Notes: generated by a model not told the origin, from the letters alone. Positions 45,455-54,223 are shown, counted from the first letter of the stretch. The stretch: 64,000 nt of DNA from CAZJUP01 sp964549275 (GCA_964549275.1 CAZJUP010000005.1:62001-126000), one strand, 5' to 3'. Numbers and translations: made by a program.

Positions 45455-45952
45455 TTATTTCAATCTCATGACAAATTGACTCAGGACTCTTTCTGCTGTC
45501 TCTATCTTTAAAGGTGAATTGTCGGTGACGGACAGGGTCCGTGCCATCACTGTCGTTCCCATATGCTCTAATTGGCTCCGAAATGATGACAAAAATCTCG
45601 TACCTGGCCCACCGCTGTGGGAAGCTAACTGTGCAATTTTACCATTAAATGTATCTCGCCAATTTTTAGAAGATACGGACAGCCAAGCGATGGCATTGGA
45701 TAAAATAGGTGGAACACCTCCATTATACTCAGGAGCACAAAATAACAAACCGTCAGAGTTTAAAAATACATTTTCCACAGATTCAATACGTGAACCATCA
45801 ACCAAAATTCCAGGATAATATAAAGGAAGAACAAAGTCCTCCAAAGATATGATATTCGACTGAACCCCTAAATTGTCCAAAATGGGTTTTAGCTCCCGAG
45901 CCAATACCAGATTATTTCCTTTTGTAGCAGATATGATTAAAATGTGTTTCAT
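45455..45952 (-). CDS. NADPH-dependent FMN reductase
   Basis: A 165-residue flavodoxin-fold oxidoreductase. Phosphate-binding loop ISATKGNN near the N-terminus, FCAPEYNGGVPPILSNAIAW (the family block around residues 70-90) and HSGGPG (about 112) are the family marks. It reduces FMN or quinone-like substrates with NAD(P)H. It follows the SDR gene by 3 bp, so the two are cotranscribed. Confidence 0.88.
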   Translation of the reverse strand: MKHILIISATKGNNLVLARELKPILDNLGVQSNIISLEDFVLPLYYPGILVDGSRIESVENVFLNSDGLLFCAPEYNGGVPPILSNAIAWLSVSSKNWRDTFNGKIAQLASHSGGPGTRFLSSFRSQLEHMGTTVMARTLSVTDNSPLKIETAERVLSQFVMRLK

Positions 45953-45955
45953 GGC

Positions 45956-46684
45956 TTATATAACCACTCCTCCATCAACATTTATGACTGCGCCGTGGAT
46001 ATAAGATGCATCGTCACTGGCAAGGAAACAATAGGCATTGGCAATATCCCCTACTTCTCCCCACCGTTTTAATGGAACTTTATCTTCCATCATTTTAATA
46101 ATTTTTTCCGGCATCTGTGCTGTCATGTCCGTCTTTATAAATCCCGGTGCAACTGCATTGACCCGAATGCCATCCTTCCCCAATTCTCTTGCCCAAACCT
46201 TTGTCATTCCAATCACTCCGGTTTTGGTCGCAACATAATTCGTTTGGCCGAAATTTCCGTTGTGGGCCGCAACCGAAGAAGCATTGAGAATTACACCACT
46301 TCCCTGTTCACGCATGACATCTGCAACATATTTTGTACACAGGTAAGTTCCTTTAAGATTGACTTCTATAACCCGGTCAAACTGTTCTTCTTCCATTTTT
46401 TTCAATGTAGCATCCATCAAAATCCCTGCATTGTTAACGAGGATATCAATTTTACTAAATTTTGAAATGACACTGTCTACCATAGCCACAACACTGTCTT
46501 TCCTCCCGACATTAACCTGTACAAACGTCCCCCCAATGTCTGATGCAGTCCGCTCACCTGTTATTGTATCATACTCTGCTACAATAACCTTTGCGCCTTC
46601 CTTTGCAAATTTTTCAGCTGTTGCCTTACCTATCCCCCGCCCCCCTCCGGTCACGATTGCTACTTTCCCCAATAAAAGATTCAT
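45956..46684 (-). CDS. Short-chain dehydrogenase/reductase, FabG-like
   Basis: About 242 residues. The frame extends to a TTG at 46699, but ATG at 46684 with GAGGAG 5 bases before it is the likely start. Rossmann motif TGGGRGIG (about residues 11-18), LVNNAGI, and the active-site Tyr/Lys of NYVATKTG are all intact, with the C-terminal block VAPGFIKTDMTA. It resembles 3-oxoacyl-ACP reductase, but the neighbours do not show a fatty-acid cluster, so another ketone/alcohol substrate is possible. Confidence 0.9.
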   Translation of the reverse strand: MNLLLGKVAIVTGGGRGIGKATAEKFAKEGAKVIVAEYDTITGERTASDIGGTFVQVNVGRKDSVVAMVDSVISKFSKIDILVNNAGILMDATLKKMEEEQFDRVIEVNLKGTYLCTKYVADVMREQGSGVILNASSVAAHNGNFGQTNYVATKTGVIGMTKVWARELGKDGIRVNAVAPGFIKTDMTAQMPEKIIKMMEDKVPLKRWGEVGDIANAYCFLASDDASYIHGAVINVDGGVVI

Positions 46685-46762
46685 TATATCTCCTCGCAAT
46701 TATTTTTCTAAGTTTTGGACTGAAAAGTTACCCTTAAACAACGATTTGATGAAAGTATTCCC

Positions 46763-47725
46763 ATGATATTAAAAACCATTTTAGAGGCAATTGGTAACAC
46801 ACCGGTCGTTCACCTTAATAAAATTGGACAAAAATTAGAATGTAACCTTTACGCCAAATGTGAATATTTCAATGCCGGTGGGTCTCTAAAGGATCGAATC
46901 GGATACCGTATGGTCGAAAAAGCTGAAATATCCGGGCAAATTAAACCCGGAGATACCCTCATAGAACCCACTTCAGGGAATACAGGAATAGGCCTTGCCC
47001 TTGCCGCTGCTGTAAAGGGATATAATATGGTCATTGTCATGCCGGAAAAAATGAGTATGGAAAAAGAGGTTGTGCTTAAAGCTCTTGGGGCCGAAATTAT
47101 TCGAACCCCTACTGAAGCTGCCCATGACGATCCGGATGGATTAATCCAAGTAGCCAAACGCCTTCAAAAAGACACGCCTCATTCGCACATCCTTGATCAA
47201 TATGAAAATCCGGATAATCCCGATGCCCATTATGAAGGAACTGCAGAAGAAATCCTAAAAGATTTCGGCAAAAATCTCCATATGGTTGTCATCGGCGCCG
47301 GAACAGGAGGAACCATTACCGGAGTCGCCAAAAAACTCAAAGAAAAAATTCCTCATATCCAAATTGTCGGTGTAGATCCTGTGGGTTCAATTCTGGGCGG
47401 CGGAGATGAAGTCACCCCCTATCATGTGGAAGGAATCGGGTATGATTTCTTCCCGGGAGTATTGGATAATTCTCTTGTCAATCAGTATATCAAAACAAAT
47501 GACCAGGATTCCTTTACCGTGGCCAGAAGGCTCATCCGGGAAGAAGGACTTCTGTGCGGTGGATCCAGCGGTGCTGTTGTTTGGGGTGCGCTTCAGGCCG
47601 CAGCTATTCTGGAAAAAGGACAAAACTGCCTGGCCATTTTGCCCGACAGTATTCGAAATTACCTGGGAAAATTTGTTTCTGATGAATGGATGAATATAAA
47701 TGGATTTAATATCCAGAATAAATGA
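46763..47725 (+). CDS. Cystathionine beta-synthase / cysteine synthase-like PLP enzyme
   Basis: A 320-residue fold-type II PLP enzyme. The PLP lysine is K43 in GGSLKDR, the phosphate-binding loop is GAGTGGTITG, and the substrate loop TSGNTGIGLALA is intact. The C-terminal DSIRNYLGKFVSDEWM is close to cystathionine beta-synthases rather than to CysK, so it probably makes cystathionine from serine and homocysteine. The C-terminal CBS regulatory domain of eukaryotic enzymes is absent. It is divergent from the SDR gene and abuts the TlpA-like gene. Confidence 0.85.
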   Translation: MILKTILEAIGNTPVVHLNKIGQKLECNLYAKCEYFNAGGSLKDRIGYRMVEKAEISGQIKPGDTLIEPTSGNTGIGLALAAAVKGYNMVIVMPEKMSMEKEVVLKALGAEIIRTPTEAAHDDPDGLIQVAKRLQKDTPHSHILDQYENPDNPDAHYEGTAEEILKDFGKNLHMVVIGAGTGGTITGVAKKLKEKIPHIQIVGVDPVGSILGGGDEVTPYHVEGIGYDFFPGVLDNSLVNQYIKTNDQDSFTVARRLIREEGLLCGGSSGAVVWGALQAAAILEKGQNCLAILPDSIRNYLGKFVSDEWMNINGFNIQNK

Positions 47726-48253
47726 ATGAATAGAAAACTACTATCTATTCTTCCCCTTGTTATCTTCATCGGATTACAAGGCCAACAATCCGGGAATAGA
47801 GGATTTATTGTTTCAGTGGGAGATCCCAGCCCGAACTATTCCCTTAAACTAATAAATGGAAGAAAACACAGTAAAAAGTCTCTATTGGGAAAAGTCGTTG
47901 TTTTGCAGTTTACAGCCAGTTGGTGCTCGGTTTGTCGCAGGGAAATGCCCCATCTTGAAAAAGAGGTTTGGCAACGCTTCCGCCATGAAGATTTTATACT
48001 TATAGGTGTAGATAGAGATGAACCCAGGAAGATTGTTCGAAAATTTGCCCGAGAGATGAAGATTACCTATCCAATGGCTTTGGATCTGGATGCAAATATT
48101 TTTGGACTTTTTGCTCTGAAAGATTCAGGTGTAACCCGGAATATCGTTATGGATAAAAAGGGAAATATTCGTTTTTTAACCCGTCTATTTAACCCAATGG
48201 AATTTCAGGAAATGATTGAGGTAATTGATACCCTCCTGAAGGAGTCTTCATGA
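47726..48253 (+). CDS. TlpA/ResA-like thioredoxin-fold exported protein
   Basis: A 175-residue protein. A signal segment (LLSILPLVIFIGLQGQ) leads to a thioredoxin fold with active site ASWCSVCRREMPHL (CSVC). It is of the AhpC/TSA-TlpA-type, which reduces disulphides in cytochrome or envelope proteins outside the cytoplasm. The start codon directly follows the CBS stop, so the two are coupled; the metabolic link is not obvious. Confidence 0.87.
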   Translation: MNRKLLSILPLVIFIGLQGQQSGNRGFIVSVGDPSPNYSLKLINGRKHSKKSLLGKVVVLQFTASWCSVCRREMPHLEKEVWQRFRHEDFILIGVDRDEPRKIVRKFAREMKITYPMALDLDANIFGLFALKDSGVTRNIVMDKKGNIRFLTRLFNPMEFQEMIEVIDTLLKESS

Positions 48254-48382
48254 AAGAAAATAAAATATATGCGAAACATCCTGATCCCCATTAAAAGGGA
48301 GTAAGTATTTCATCCCATAAATACGTTTTAATTAATAAAAGCTATATTAGATGCACTTAACAAGGAAAAAGAATTTAAATTT

Positions 48383-48547
48383 ATGTGGAAACTTATTCGT
48401 GAAGTTAAATACCGGCTACCAAATTTTAAAGGGGCTGTAAATTGGTATGTGACGACATTAAAACTTGACTTGGAAGCAAGGGAACTCATTGATGGAGTTT
48501 CAAATAAAAAACCACAACATCTTCGGATTAAAATTGAAAACTGTTAA
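48383..48547 (+). other. Possible 54-residue ORF, unproven
   Basis: A frame of 54 codons from ATG 48383: MWKLIREVKYRLPNFKGAVN and a Lys-rich end. It overlaps the 5' end of the next lipoprotein gene by 50 or more bases in another frame, and the nearest AAGGA is 16 bases upstream. It may be chance. The preceding stretch 48254-48382 shows no other gene. Confidence 0.2.
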
Positions 48548-49169
48548 TCTAATATTCGTATTCTTATTTTTGGTTTCCTGCAATAATCAGCCGGGTCTCA
48601 ATAGTCCTGAGAACATCGATTTTGGAGATCCTTACAGTTTATCTTCGGGATTTTGCGGAACCCCACCCGTCCCTCCCGTAGCAATTCTTGATCAACAAGA
48701 TACCCTTCGGATTGGAGTATTTTATAGCGGTGGATGTAAAGAACATGATTTTTTTCTGAATTATGTTATTAATGACCATGCACTGCTTTGGCTCACTCAC
48801 GATAGTCATGGCGATGCCTGTGAAGCAGCCATTTGGGATTGGGTCTCTATAGAACTCCCTTCCCCATTATCGAATTATAGAGAGCACCTATATATCCTTG
48901 ATCCGGAAACTGAAGAAGAGATTTTGGTTTTAGTTCAGGATAGTCTGTGGCAAACCGCTACCGGACTCGTCTCTTTTATTGAATTGGAAGGAGGGTTTTG
49001 GGGAATTATCACAGACAATGGGATGCGTCTGGATCCCATGGATTCATTACCCGCGTCCTATCGTAAGAATGATTTGAAGGTTTGGATAAAATACAGAGTT
49101 CTTCCGGATCAGGGCAGTTACCATATGTGGGGAAAAATGATTGAATTACTTGAAATTCGCGAGGAATAA
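48492..49169 (+). CDS. Lipoprotein of unknown function, paralogue 1 (two-domain)
   Basis: About 225 residues. The lipobox is FLVSC after a hydrophobic stretch (LIFVFLFLVSC). Start uncertain: ATG at 48492 or the TTG at 48534, which gives a tighter signal peptide. The N-terminal module has GDPYSL, YSGGCKEHDF and LLWLTHDSHGDACEA, with conserved Cys/His positions. The C-terminal module reads FWGIITDNGMRLDP and YHMWGKMIELLEI. The same N-terminal module is repeated in the next gene, so this is a tandem duplication. The Cys/His set could bind metal or form a disulphide; no function is known. Confidence 0.6.
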   Translation: MEFQIKNHNIFGLKLKTVNLIFVFLFLVSCNNQPGLNSPENIDFGDPYSLSSGFCGTPPVPPVAILDQQDTLRIGVFYSGGCKEHDFFLNYVINDHALLWLTHDSHGDACEAAIWDWVSIELPSPLSNYREHLYILDPETEEEILVLVQDSLWQTATGLVSFIELEGGFWGIITDNGMRLDPMDSLPASYRKNDLKVWIKYRVLPDQGSYHMWGKMIELLEIREE

Positions 49170-49170
49170 A

Positions 49171-49560
49171 ATGAAAATTTCAGCTCTTGTCGTCCTACTC
49201 ACCTCCCTCATATGGATCAGTTGTGAGGAGGAATTACCACCTCTCCTGCCTGAACCAGATTTTGGAGATAGTTACAGTCTGGATATTTCTCACGGAATTA
49301 AGGGAATTTATTTAAGAGGAGATTCAACGCTTTTTGTATATGTCAGCTATGGAGGCGGATGTGCAAAACACCAATTTCAGATGCAATATCAGTTTCAGGA
49401 TGAAATCCCATATCTCTGGTTTAACCATCAAGCAAATGGAGATCCATGTAAAGCAATCATTTCAGAAACTATTGAGCAACCCATGCCGGCAAATTTTATG
49501 GGTCGTGAAGAAATGTTTATATTCGTACCGGATATTGAGGAACCGAAAAAAATTAAGTAG
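49171..49560 (+). CDS. Lipoprotein of unknown function, paralogue 2 (N-terminal module only)
   Basis: A 129-residue lipoprotein starting at 49171, with GAGGA 5 bases before the ATG. The lipobox is LIWISC. It shares GDSYSL, YGGGCAKHQF and YLWFNHQANGDPCKA with the previous gene, but ends where that gene's second domain would begin. Both copies keep GGC-x2-H and a later LW-x2-H-x3-GD-x-C. It overlaps the convergent uvrC by 8 bp. Function unknown. Confidence 0.6.
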   Translation: MKISALVVLLTSLIWISCEEELPPLLPEPDFGDSYSLDISHGIKGIYLRGDSTLFVYVSYGGGCAKHQFQMQYQFQDEIPYLWFNHQANGDPCKAIISETIEQPMPANFMGREEMFIFVPDIEEPKKIK

Positions 49561-51379
49561 TGTTTTTTGCCTTTTCAATAATGGCTACTGCAATGAGCCT
49601 CGGGAACCCTAATTCTCTCTGTAATTGATCCGGGTTTAAGCTTCCGATTGTTTGTATATCTTTATACTGAGTCAAGAGCTTTCTTATACGATTAGGTCCC
49701 ATTCCAGAAATTTCGCTGAATAGGGAATTTTCCATAGTTTTTTTACGTTTTTGTTTTTGATAGGTTATAGCAAATCGATGGGCTTCATCCCGAATTCTTC
49801 TCAACAGAATAAGTCCAGGAGATTGTTTGGGTATTGACTGCGGGGAGGCTGTTCCGGGGATAAATATTTCTTCCAGCCGTTTAGCCAGTCCAATGGCGGG
49901 AAGATAATCTAAACCCAATTCCCGTAAGGCTGAAACCGCCATGCTTAGTTGTCCTTTTCCTCCATCAATTAATATTAAATCCGGAAATCTTCCCTCTTCT
50001 TTTTTCACCCGTTTATACCGCCGAAATACAACTTCCCGCATGGAAGCAAAATCGTCAATACCTTTTACAGTTTTTATCTTGAATTTTCTGTAGTCGTTCT
50101 TTTTTGGTTTACCGTCTATAAAACAGACCATGGATGCTACTGTATTGGTTCCACCTAAATGTGAAATATCGAAAGCTTCTATTCTCCTTGGTGGAGCCTG
50201 TAGTTTCAAATCTTCCTGAAGAGTAGCCACCATTTTAGGAACCAATTCACGCCTTTTTTTCTTTTCCATCAGCCGTTCACTAAGCAGTAACTTTGCATTT
50301 TGATAGGCCAGTCTCACTTCTTTGGCTTTTTCTCCACGCTGTGGAATATGAATCTGGACTTTTGAGCCCTTTTTTCCCTTTAAATATTTTCTGATTTGAT
50401 CTTCATTGGCCGGACGAGATGGTGCTGTAATCTCTTTTGGAATAAAATCAGTCTCAAGATAAAACCGGGTGATTACCGATTCAAAAATAACCGATTTATT
50501 ATCTTCAAGTTTCTGAAGGAAAATTTTTTCCCGACTGAAAATTCTTCCCCCTCGGATGCGAACCACCACTACAATTCCTATTTCCTCCTCTTTCGCCAAG
50601 GCAAAGACATCCCTGTCTTCAAAATTCGCTGCTACTTTTCGCTGCCGTTCTTTAAAACTACGAATGGCTTTGAGTTGGTCCCGGTACATCCCGGCATCTT
50701 CAAAGCGCAAATCTGATGATGCCCGGTTCATTTGATTTCGAATAAATTGTTCTGTTTCCGCCGTATCTCCATGGAGAAATCCAATAACTCTTTTGATCAT
50801 GGACTGATAATTTTTTTTTGAAACTAAATCCTCACAAGGACCTTGACATTTCTTGATATGGTAATCCAGACACAATTTAACTTTTCGTTGTTCTATCACC
50901 TCTTGATCCAGAAAAAAATCACAGCTCCTCACAGGAAATATTTTATGAACCGCTTTCAAAGATCGCCGCAATAGCATGACATCTGTATAAGGGCCAAAAT
51001 ATTTTGACCCGTCTCTCACAATATCCCGAGTAATAAATACTCTTGGAAAAGGCTCCTGTGTAATCCGGATGTACGGATACGTTTTATCATCCTTTAAATC
51101 AATATTATAATGGGGGCGGTGTTTTTTGATTTGAGTGATTTCTGTGAGAAGGGCTTCGACTTCATTCCTGACAACAATCCACTCTATATCAGAAATTCGT
51201 TTTACCAGAGATTGTGTTTTCGGAGTTTGATATTTATTTTTCTGGAAATAGGACCTGACTCGATTCCTGAGGTTTATCGCTTTACCTATATATAGAATTT
51301 CTTCTTGACTACTTTTAAAAAAATAAACCCCAGGTTTAGCAGGAACTTGCTTCAGTTTTGTTTTAATTCCGGATAACAT
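49553..51379 (-). CDS. uvrC: Excinuclease ABC subunit C
   Basis: A 608-residue nucleotide-excision-repair nuclease. The N-terminal GIY-YIG domain has GVYFFKSS and ILYIGKAINLRNRV, a UVR-like helix (LRFEDAGMYRDQLKAI) follows, and the C-terminal RNase H-like half has ISHLGGTNTVASMVCF, VFRRY and DLILIDGGKGQL. The end has a helix-hairpin-helix region (GMGPNRIRKLL, then IGSLNPDQLQREL). Length matches E. coli UvrC (610). Uncoupled: uvrA and uvrB are not in the window. Confidence 0.96.
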   Translation of the reverse strand: MLSGIKTKLKQVPAKPGVYFFKSSQEEILYIGKAINLRNRVRSYFQKNKYQTPKTQSLVKRISDIEWIVVRNEVEALLTEITQIKKHRPHYNIDLKDDKTYPYIRITQEPFPRVFITRDIVRDGSKYFGPYTDVMLLRRSLKAVHKIFPVRSCDFFLDQEVIEQRKVKLCLDYHIKKCQGPCEDLVSKKNYQSMIKRVIGFLHGDTAETEQFIRNQMNRASSDLRFEDAGMYRDQLKAIRSFKERQRKVAANFEDRDVFALAKEEEIGIVVVVRIRGGRIFSREKIFLQKLEDNKSVIFESVITRFYLETDFIPKEITAPSRPANEDQIRKYLKGKKGSKVQIHIPQRGEKAKEVRLAYQNAKLLLSERLMEKKKRRELVPKMVATLQEDLKLQAPPRRIEAFDISHLGGTNTVASMVCFIDGKPKKNDYRKFKIKTVKGIDDFASMREVVFRRYKRVKKEEGRFPDLILIDGGKGQLSMAVSALRELGLDYLPAIGLAKRLEEIFIPGTASPQSIPKQSPGLILLRRIRDEAHRFAITYQKQKRKKTMENSLFSEISGMGPNRIRKLLTQYKDIQTIGSLNPDQLQRELGFPRLIAVAIIEKAKNTT

Positions 51380-51432
51380 ATACCTTGGAAATTACAGTAT
51401 ATTATACAGACTGTCCTTTCCTTCTCTCAGCT

Positions 51433-51783
51433 TCAATCTGAGAATTTTTTGTACAGAATTAAACCGACTACCCCAAGAATCAATGTTGGAATCGGTAACA
51501 AAAACATTCCCAGGGCCGGGTCACCAAGTTTGGAGAAACCTGTTCCAAGAGACGTTAGAAAAAATATAAAAAGAGATAAGAGGTAATTCCAATTCAGAAC
51601 TAGGGCAAGAAGGCAACCCAAGATACCCAGACCATGAATGGGCCAATATAGTTTAGCCTGCTGTTCTGGGTGGGTTGGAATAGAATCCAATTTTAGTTTT
51701 AACGATAAGGGAATTTCTTTTTTTGCGGCTTCAAAAGCTGATTGGACCCCCCTTTCATTCATGGAATTTCTACTATTTCTCAT
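51433..51783 (-). CDS. Small membrane protein, sigma-factor operon partner (possible anti-sigma)
   Basis: A 116-residue protein with a polar N-terminus of about 45 residues and three hydrophobic segments (about 48-62, 66-82 and 90-110). Its ATG overlaps the ECF sigma stop as ATGA, the usual position of a cognate anti-sigma factor. It lacks a zinc-binding HxxxCxxC motif. The cytoplasmic N-terminus (ESAFEAAKKEIPLSLKLKLDS-like) could bind the sigma factor, but this is not shown. Confidence 0.55.
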   Translation of the reverse strand: MRNSRNSMNERGVQSAFEAAKKEIPLSLKLKLDSIPTHPEQQAKLYWPIHGLGILGCLLALVLNWNYLLSLFIFFLTSLGTGFSKLGDPALGMFLLPIPTLILGVVGLILYKKFSD

Positions 51784-52277
51784 TTTGATTTTATTCTCTT
51801 TGTCAGTTCTTTTTTCGCCCTGTGAATATATGATTTTAATGTATTGAGAGGAATCCCCATAATATTTGCTGTTTCTTCATAAGAGTGTTCATTAAAATAA
51901 TACAGGTTGAGGGCCATCCTGTAATGAAAGGGGAGTTTGTTCAGGATATTATGTAATTCCATTTTTCCATAATAATCTTCCCATTCCTTCTCAAGATTTA
52001 TTTCATTTTTTACATCCGAATTCTCATTTATCTCTTCGGTTTTTAAAAACCGTTTTTCTTTTTTTAAATAGTTATAACAGGCATTTTTAGTAATGCGAAA
52101 TACCCAGGTAGACAGTTTGGATTCTCCACGAAACGATTGAAAATGTTTGTATAATTTTAAGAAAACATCATGAGTAATATCCTCTGCGGCCATTTCATCA
52201 AAAACTGTGTGGTAGGCTATGGTGTACACTTTATCTCCATAGGTTTCAATGATGTCGGTGAAAAGTTTCTGGTCCAA
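51780..52277 (-). CDS. ECF-type RNA polymerase sigma factor
   Basis: A 165-residue sigma-70-family factor with regions 2 and 4 only. Region 2 has AEDITHDVFLKLYKHF and STWVFRITKNACYNYLKKEKR; region 4 has LPFHYRMALNLYYFNEHSYEE and the helix-turn-helix MGIPLNTLKSYIHRAKKEL. No region 3 or 1.1 is present. The upstream divergent region contains an 11-bp inverted repeat and a DUF6249 gene. The regulon is unknown. Confidence 0.93.
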   Translation of the reverse strand: MDQKLFTDIIETYGDKVYTIAYHTVFDEMAAEDITHDVFLKLYKHFQSFRGESKLSTWVFRITKNACYNYLKKEKRFLKTEEINENSDVKNEINLEKEWEDYYGKMELHNILNKLPFHYRMALNLYYFNEHSYEETANIMGIPLNTLKSYIHRAKKELTKRIKSK

Positions 52278-52339
52278 ATACTTATCGTTTTATTAAATGA
52301 TTTCACCCATTATCTTTTCATTGGAGTCCATTCTTCCTA

Positions 52340-52377
52340 AAATTGTTGCATTATTTATTTTTTTTTTGCAACAATTT
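52340..52377. promoter_or_regulatory. 11-bp inverted repeat between divergent genes
   Basis: AAATTGTTGCA (52340-52350) and TGCAACAATTT (52367-52377) are perfect reverse complements around a 16-base T-rich spacer. It lies 62 bp from the sigma factor start and 49 bp from the DUF6249 start. It could be an operator or autoregulatory element; the T run lies in the loop rather than after the stem, so it does not look like a terminator. Confidence 0.55.
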
Positions 52378-52426
52378 AGAAGCCCTTGGAGTCTAAACAG
52401 GTGCATAATTCGAAAGGAAATTAAAA

Positions 52427-52792
52427 ATGAATACAGGAAATATTGCCATAATCGGCGGACAAATTATCGGACTCATTTCGGTAGTAGGTGTATTAGGTAT
52501 GATTTGCTATGTGATTTATTTAGGTTACAAAGAAAAACAACTCCAGCATAAACAGATTCTCGCTGCCATAGAAAAAGGTGTTAATGTTCCCTTTCCTGAA
52601 CCTAAGAAAAAGAATTACCGAAATCAGGGTTTAGTGTGGTTTTTTGTCGGATTGGCACTGGTTTTCGCCTGGTCGGTTTCAGGTGGTGCTAAGGTGGGAG
52701 TATGGGGTCTTATCCCATTAGCTGTGGGGGTTGCTCTTTTGCTTATGGGAAAATCCAAAGTTGAAATAGAAATCGAGACGAAGAAAAATTAG
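52427..52792 (+). CDS. DUF6249-like membrane protein
   Basis: A 121-residue protein with an N-terminal hydrophobic span (LISVVGVLGMICYVIYLGY), a polar region with HKQILAAIEKGVNVPFPEPKK, and two further spans (about 69-87 and 91-108). This matches the DUF6249 layout, often found next to ECF sigma factors. An AAAGGA ribosome-binding site is before the ATG. It converges on the PLP dehydratase with a 4-bp overlap. Confidence 0.7.
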   Translation: MNTGNIAIIGGQIIGLISVVGVLGMICYVIYLGYKEKQLQHKQILAAIEKGVNVPFPEPKKKNYRNQGLVWFFVGLALVFAWSVSGGAKVGVWGLIPLAVGVALLLMGKSKVEIEIETKKN

Positions 52793-53736
52793 GACCACCA
52801 AGGTAAATGAGATAAATCTACATTCCCTCCGGAAAGAATAATCCCGGTCTTTTTCCCCTGTATAGACATAGGGGGTTTCAGAATGGCTGCAAGAGCCACA
52901 GCCGATGAAGGTTCTACAATAATTTTCATCCGTTCCCAAATGAGACGCATGGCAACAATTATTTCCTTTTCGCTGACTGTAATAATTTCATCCACAAGTT
53001 TATGGATGATGGGAAATGTTTTATTTCCCAAAGACGTTAAAAGCCCATCGGCAATGGTGCTAGGATTGGTCTGAGGGATGATTTTTCCAGCCTGAAAAGA
53101 CTGATAGGCATCATCTGCTCCTTCCGGTTCTGCCCCAAACACATGTATTTTTGGATTCAAACTCTTTGCTACAATAGCCGTCCCTGAAAGCAAACCTCCT
53201 CCTCCCACAGGGGCAACCAGAATATCGAGGCTTGAGTTGGATTGAAGAAATTCCAGGGCAGCTGTTCCCTGGCCCGCCATAATCCTCTCATCGTTATAGG
53301 GATGGATAGGAAAGGACTCCGTCGTTTTCAATACATTTTCAAGAGTACGTTCTCTTTCGTCTAATGTCGGTTTGCAGTACACAACATTTGCACCATATCC
53401 CTGTACAGCTTTTTTCTTTACTTCTTTTGCATTCTCGGGCATAACCACATGAACAGGGGTTCCCCTTAATTGCCCAGCCAATGCCAACGCCGCCCCATGA
53501 TTACCGGAAGAGTGAGTTGCAACCCCATTTTTCAATTCCCATTCTTCCAGACTGTATACAGCATTTAGAGCTCCTCGAAACTTAAAAGCCCCCGTTTTTT
53601 GAAAATTTTCACATTTGAAGAATAACTTCGCTTGAGAAATTTCATTTAGACTTCTATTTGTTAATACGGGCGTTTTATGAATTCGAGGTTTTATCCTATT
53701 AAAAGCTGTTTTGACTTCATTTAAAGATATAGACAT
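52789..53736 (-). CDS. Threonine/serine dehydratase-type PLP enzyme
   Basis: A 315-residue fold-type II PLP enzyme. The PLP lysine K52 lies in TGAFKFRGA, the phosphate loop is GGGGLLSG, and SSGNHGAALALA is the family loop. It has no ACT regulatory domain, so it is like catabolic threonine dehydratase or serine racemase rather than IlvA. The reaction makes 2-oxoacids and ammonia, and its imine by-product is the substrate type for RidA at 17891. Confidence 0.88.
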   Translation of the reverse strand: MSISLNEVKTAFNRIKPRIHKTPVLTNRSLNEISQAKLFFKCENFQKTGAFKFRGALNAVYSLEEWELKNGVATHSSGNHGAALALAGQLRGTPVHVVMPENAKEVKKKAVQGYGANVVYCKPTLDERERTLENVLKTTESFPIHPYNDERIMAGQGTAALEFLQSNSSLDILVAPVGGGGLLSGTAIVAKSLNPKIHVFGAEPEGADDAYQSFQAGKIIPQTNPSTIADGLLTSLGNKTFPIIHKLVDEIITVSEKEIIVAMRLIWERMKIIVEPSSAVALAAILKPPMSIQGKKTGIILSGGNVDLSHLPWWS

Positions 53737-53795
53737 GATGAAAAATGTTAAAAAATGGAGTGTTGTCTAATGAAGAGGAATAACAGGAATTACTT

Positions 53796-54200
53796 CTAAG
53801 GTTTTTCTGCCAACTCCACCAAAACACCTCCAGTACTTTTGGGATGAATAAAAACAACTTTAAACCCCTCTGCACCTTTAGATGGAACTTCTGATAACAC
53901 TTGGATGTTATTCTCTTTAAGTTCTTTTATTGCTTCTGTTATATTATCTACCTCAAAACATACATGATGCATCCCCTGTCCCCTTTTTTCCAAATATTTT
54001 GCTATGGAAGACTCCGCATTCATTGCTTCCAGTAACTCAATTTTCGCATTTCCTGTATTATAAATATCTGTGATAACGCCTTGTTCGTTTATGGTTTCAG
54101 TTCCTTGTGGAGTGAGATGTAAAATATGTTTCCAAAAAGGTGAATTGTTATCCAAACTCTCAACCGCAATTCCAATATGCTCTATACCTAGTATTTTCAT
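53796..54200 (-). CDS. mce: Methylmalonyl-CoA epimerase
   Basis: A 134-residue glyoxalase-fold metalloenzyme. It has IEHIGIAVESLD, a central strand region with IELLEAMNAESSIAKYL, GMHHVCFEV and FIHPKSTGGVLVELAE, the conserved His/Glu metal sites of the family. It interconverts the R and S isomers of methylmalonyl-CoA so that the mutase can act. MeaB (6237) is the other methylmalonyl-CoA gene in the window. Confidence 0.92.
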   Translation of the reverse strand: MKILGIEHIGIAVESLDNNSPFWKHILHLTPQGTETINEQGVITDIYNTGNAKIELLEAMNAESSIAKYLEKRGQGMHHVCFEVDNITEAIKELKENNIQVLSEVPSKGAEGFKVVFIHPKSTGGVLVELAEKP

Positions 54201-54223
54201 GTCATTCCCTTAAGGTGGAGTTT

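Noticed and set aside
52340..52377. Rho-independent terminator
   Set aside because: The T run is in the loop, not after the stem, and the genes on either side diverge from this point.
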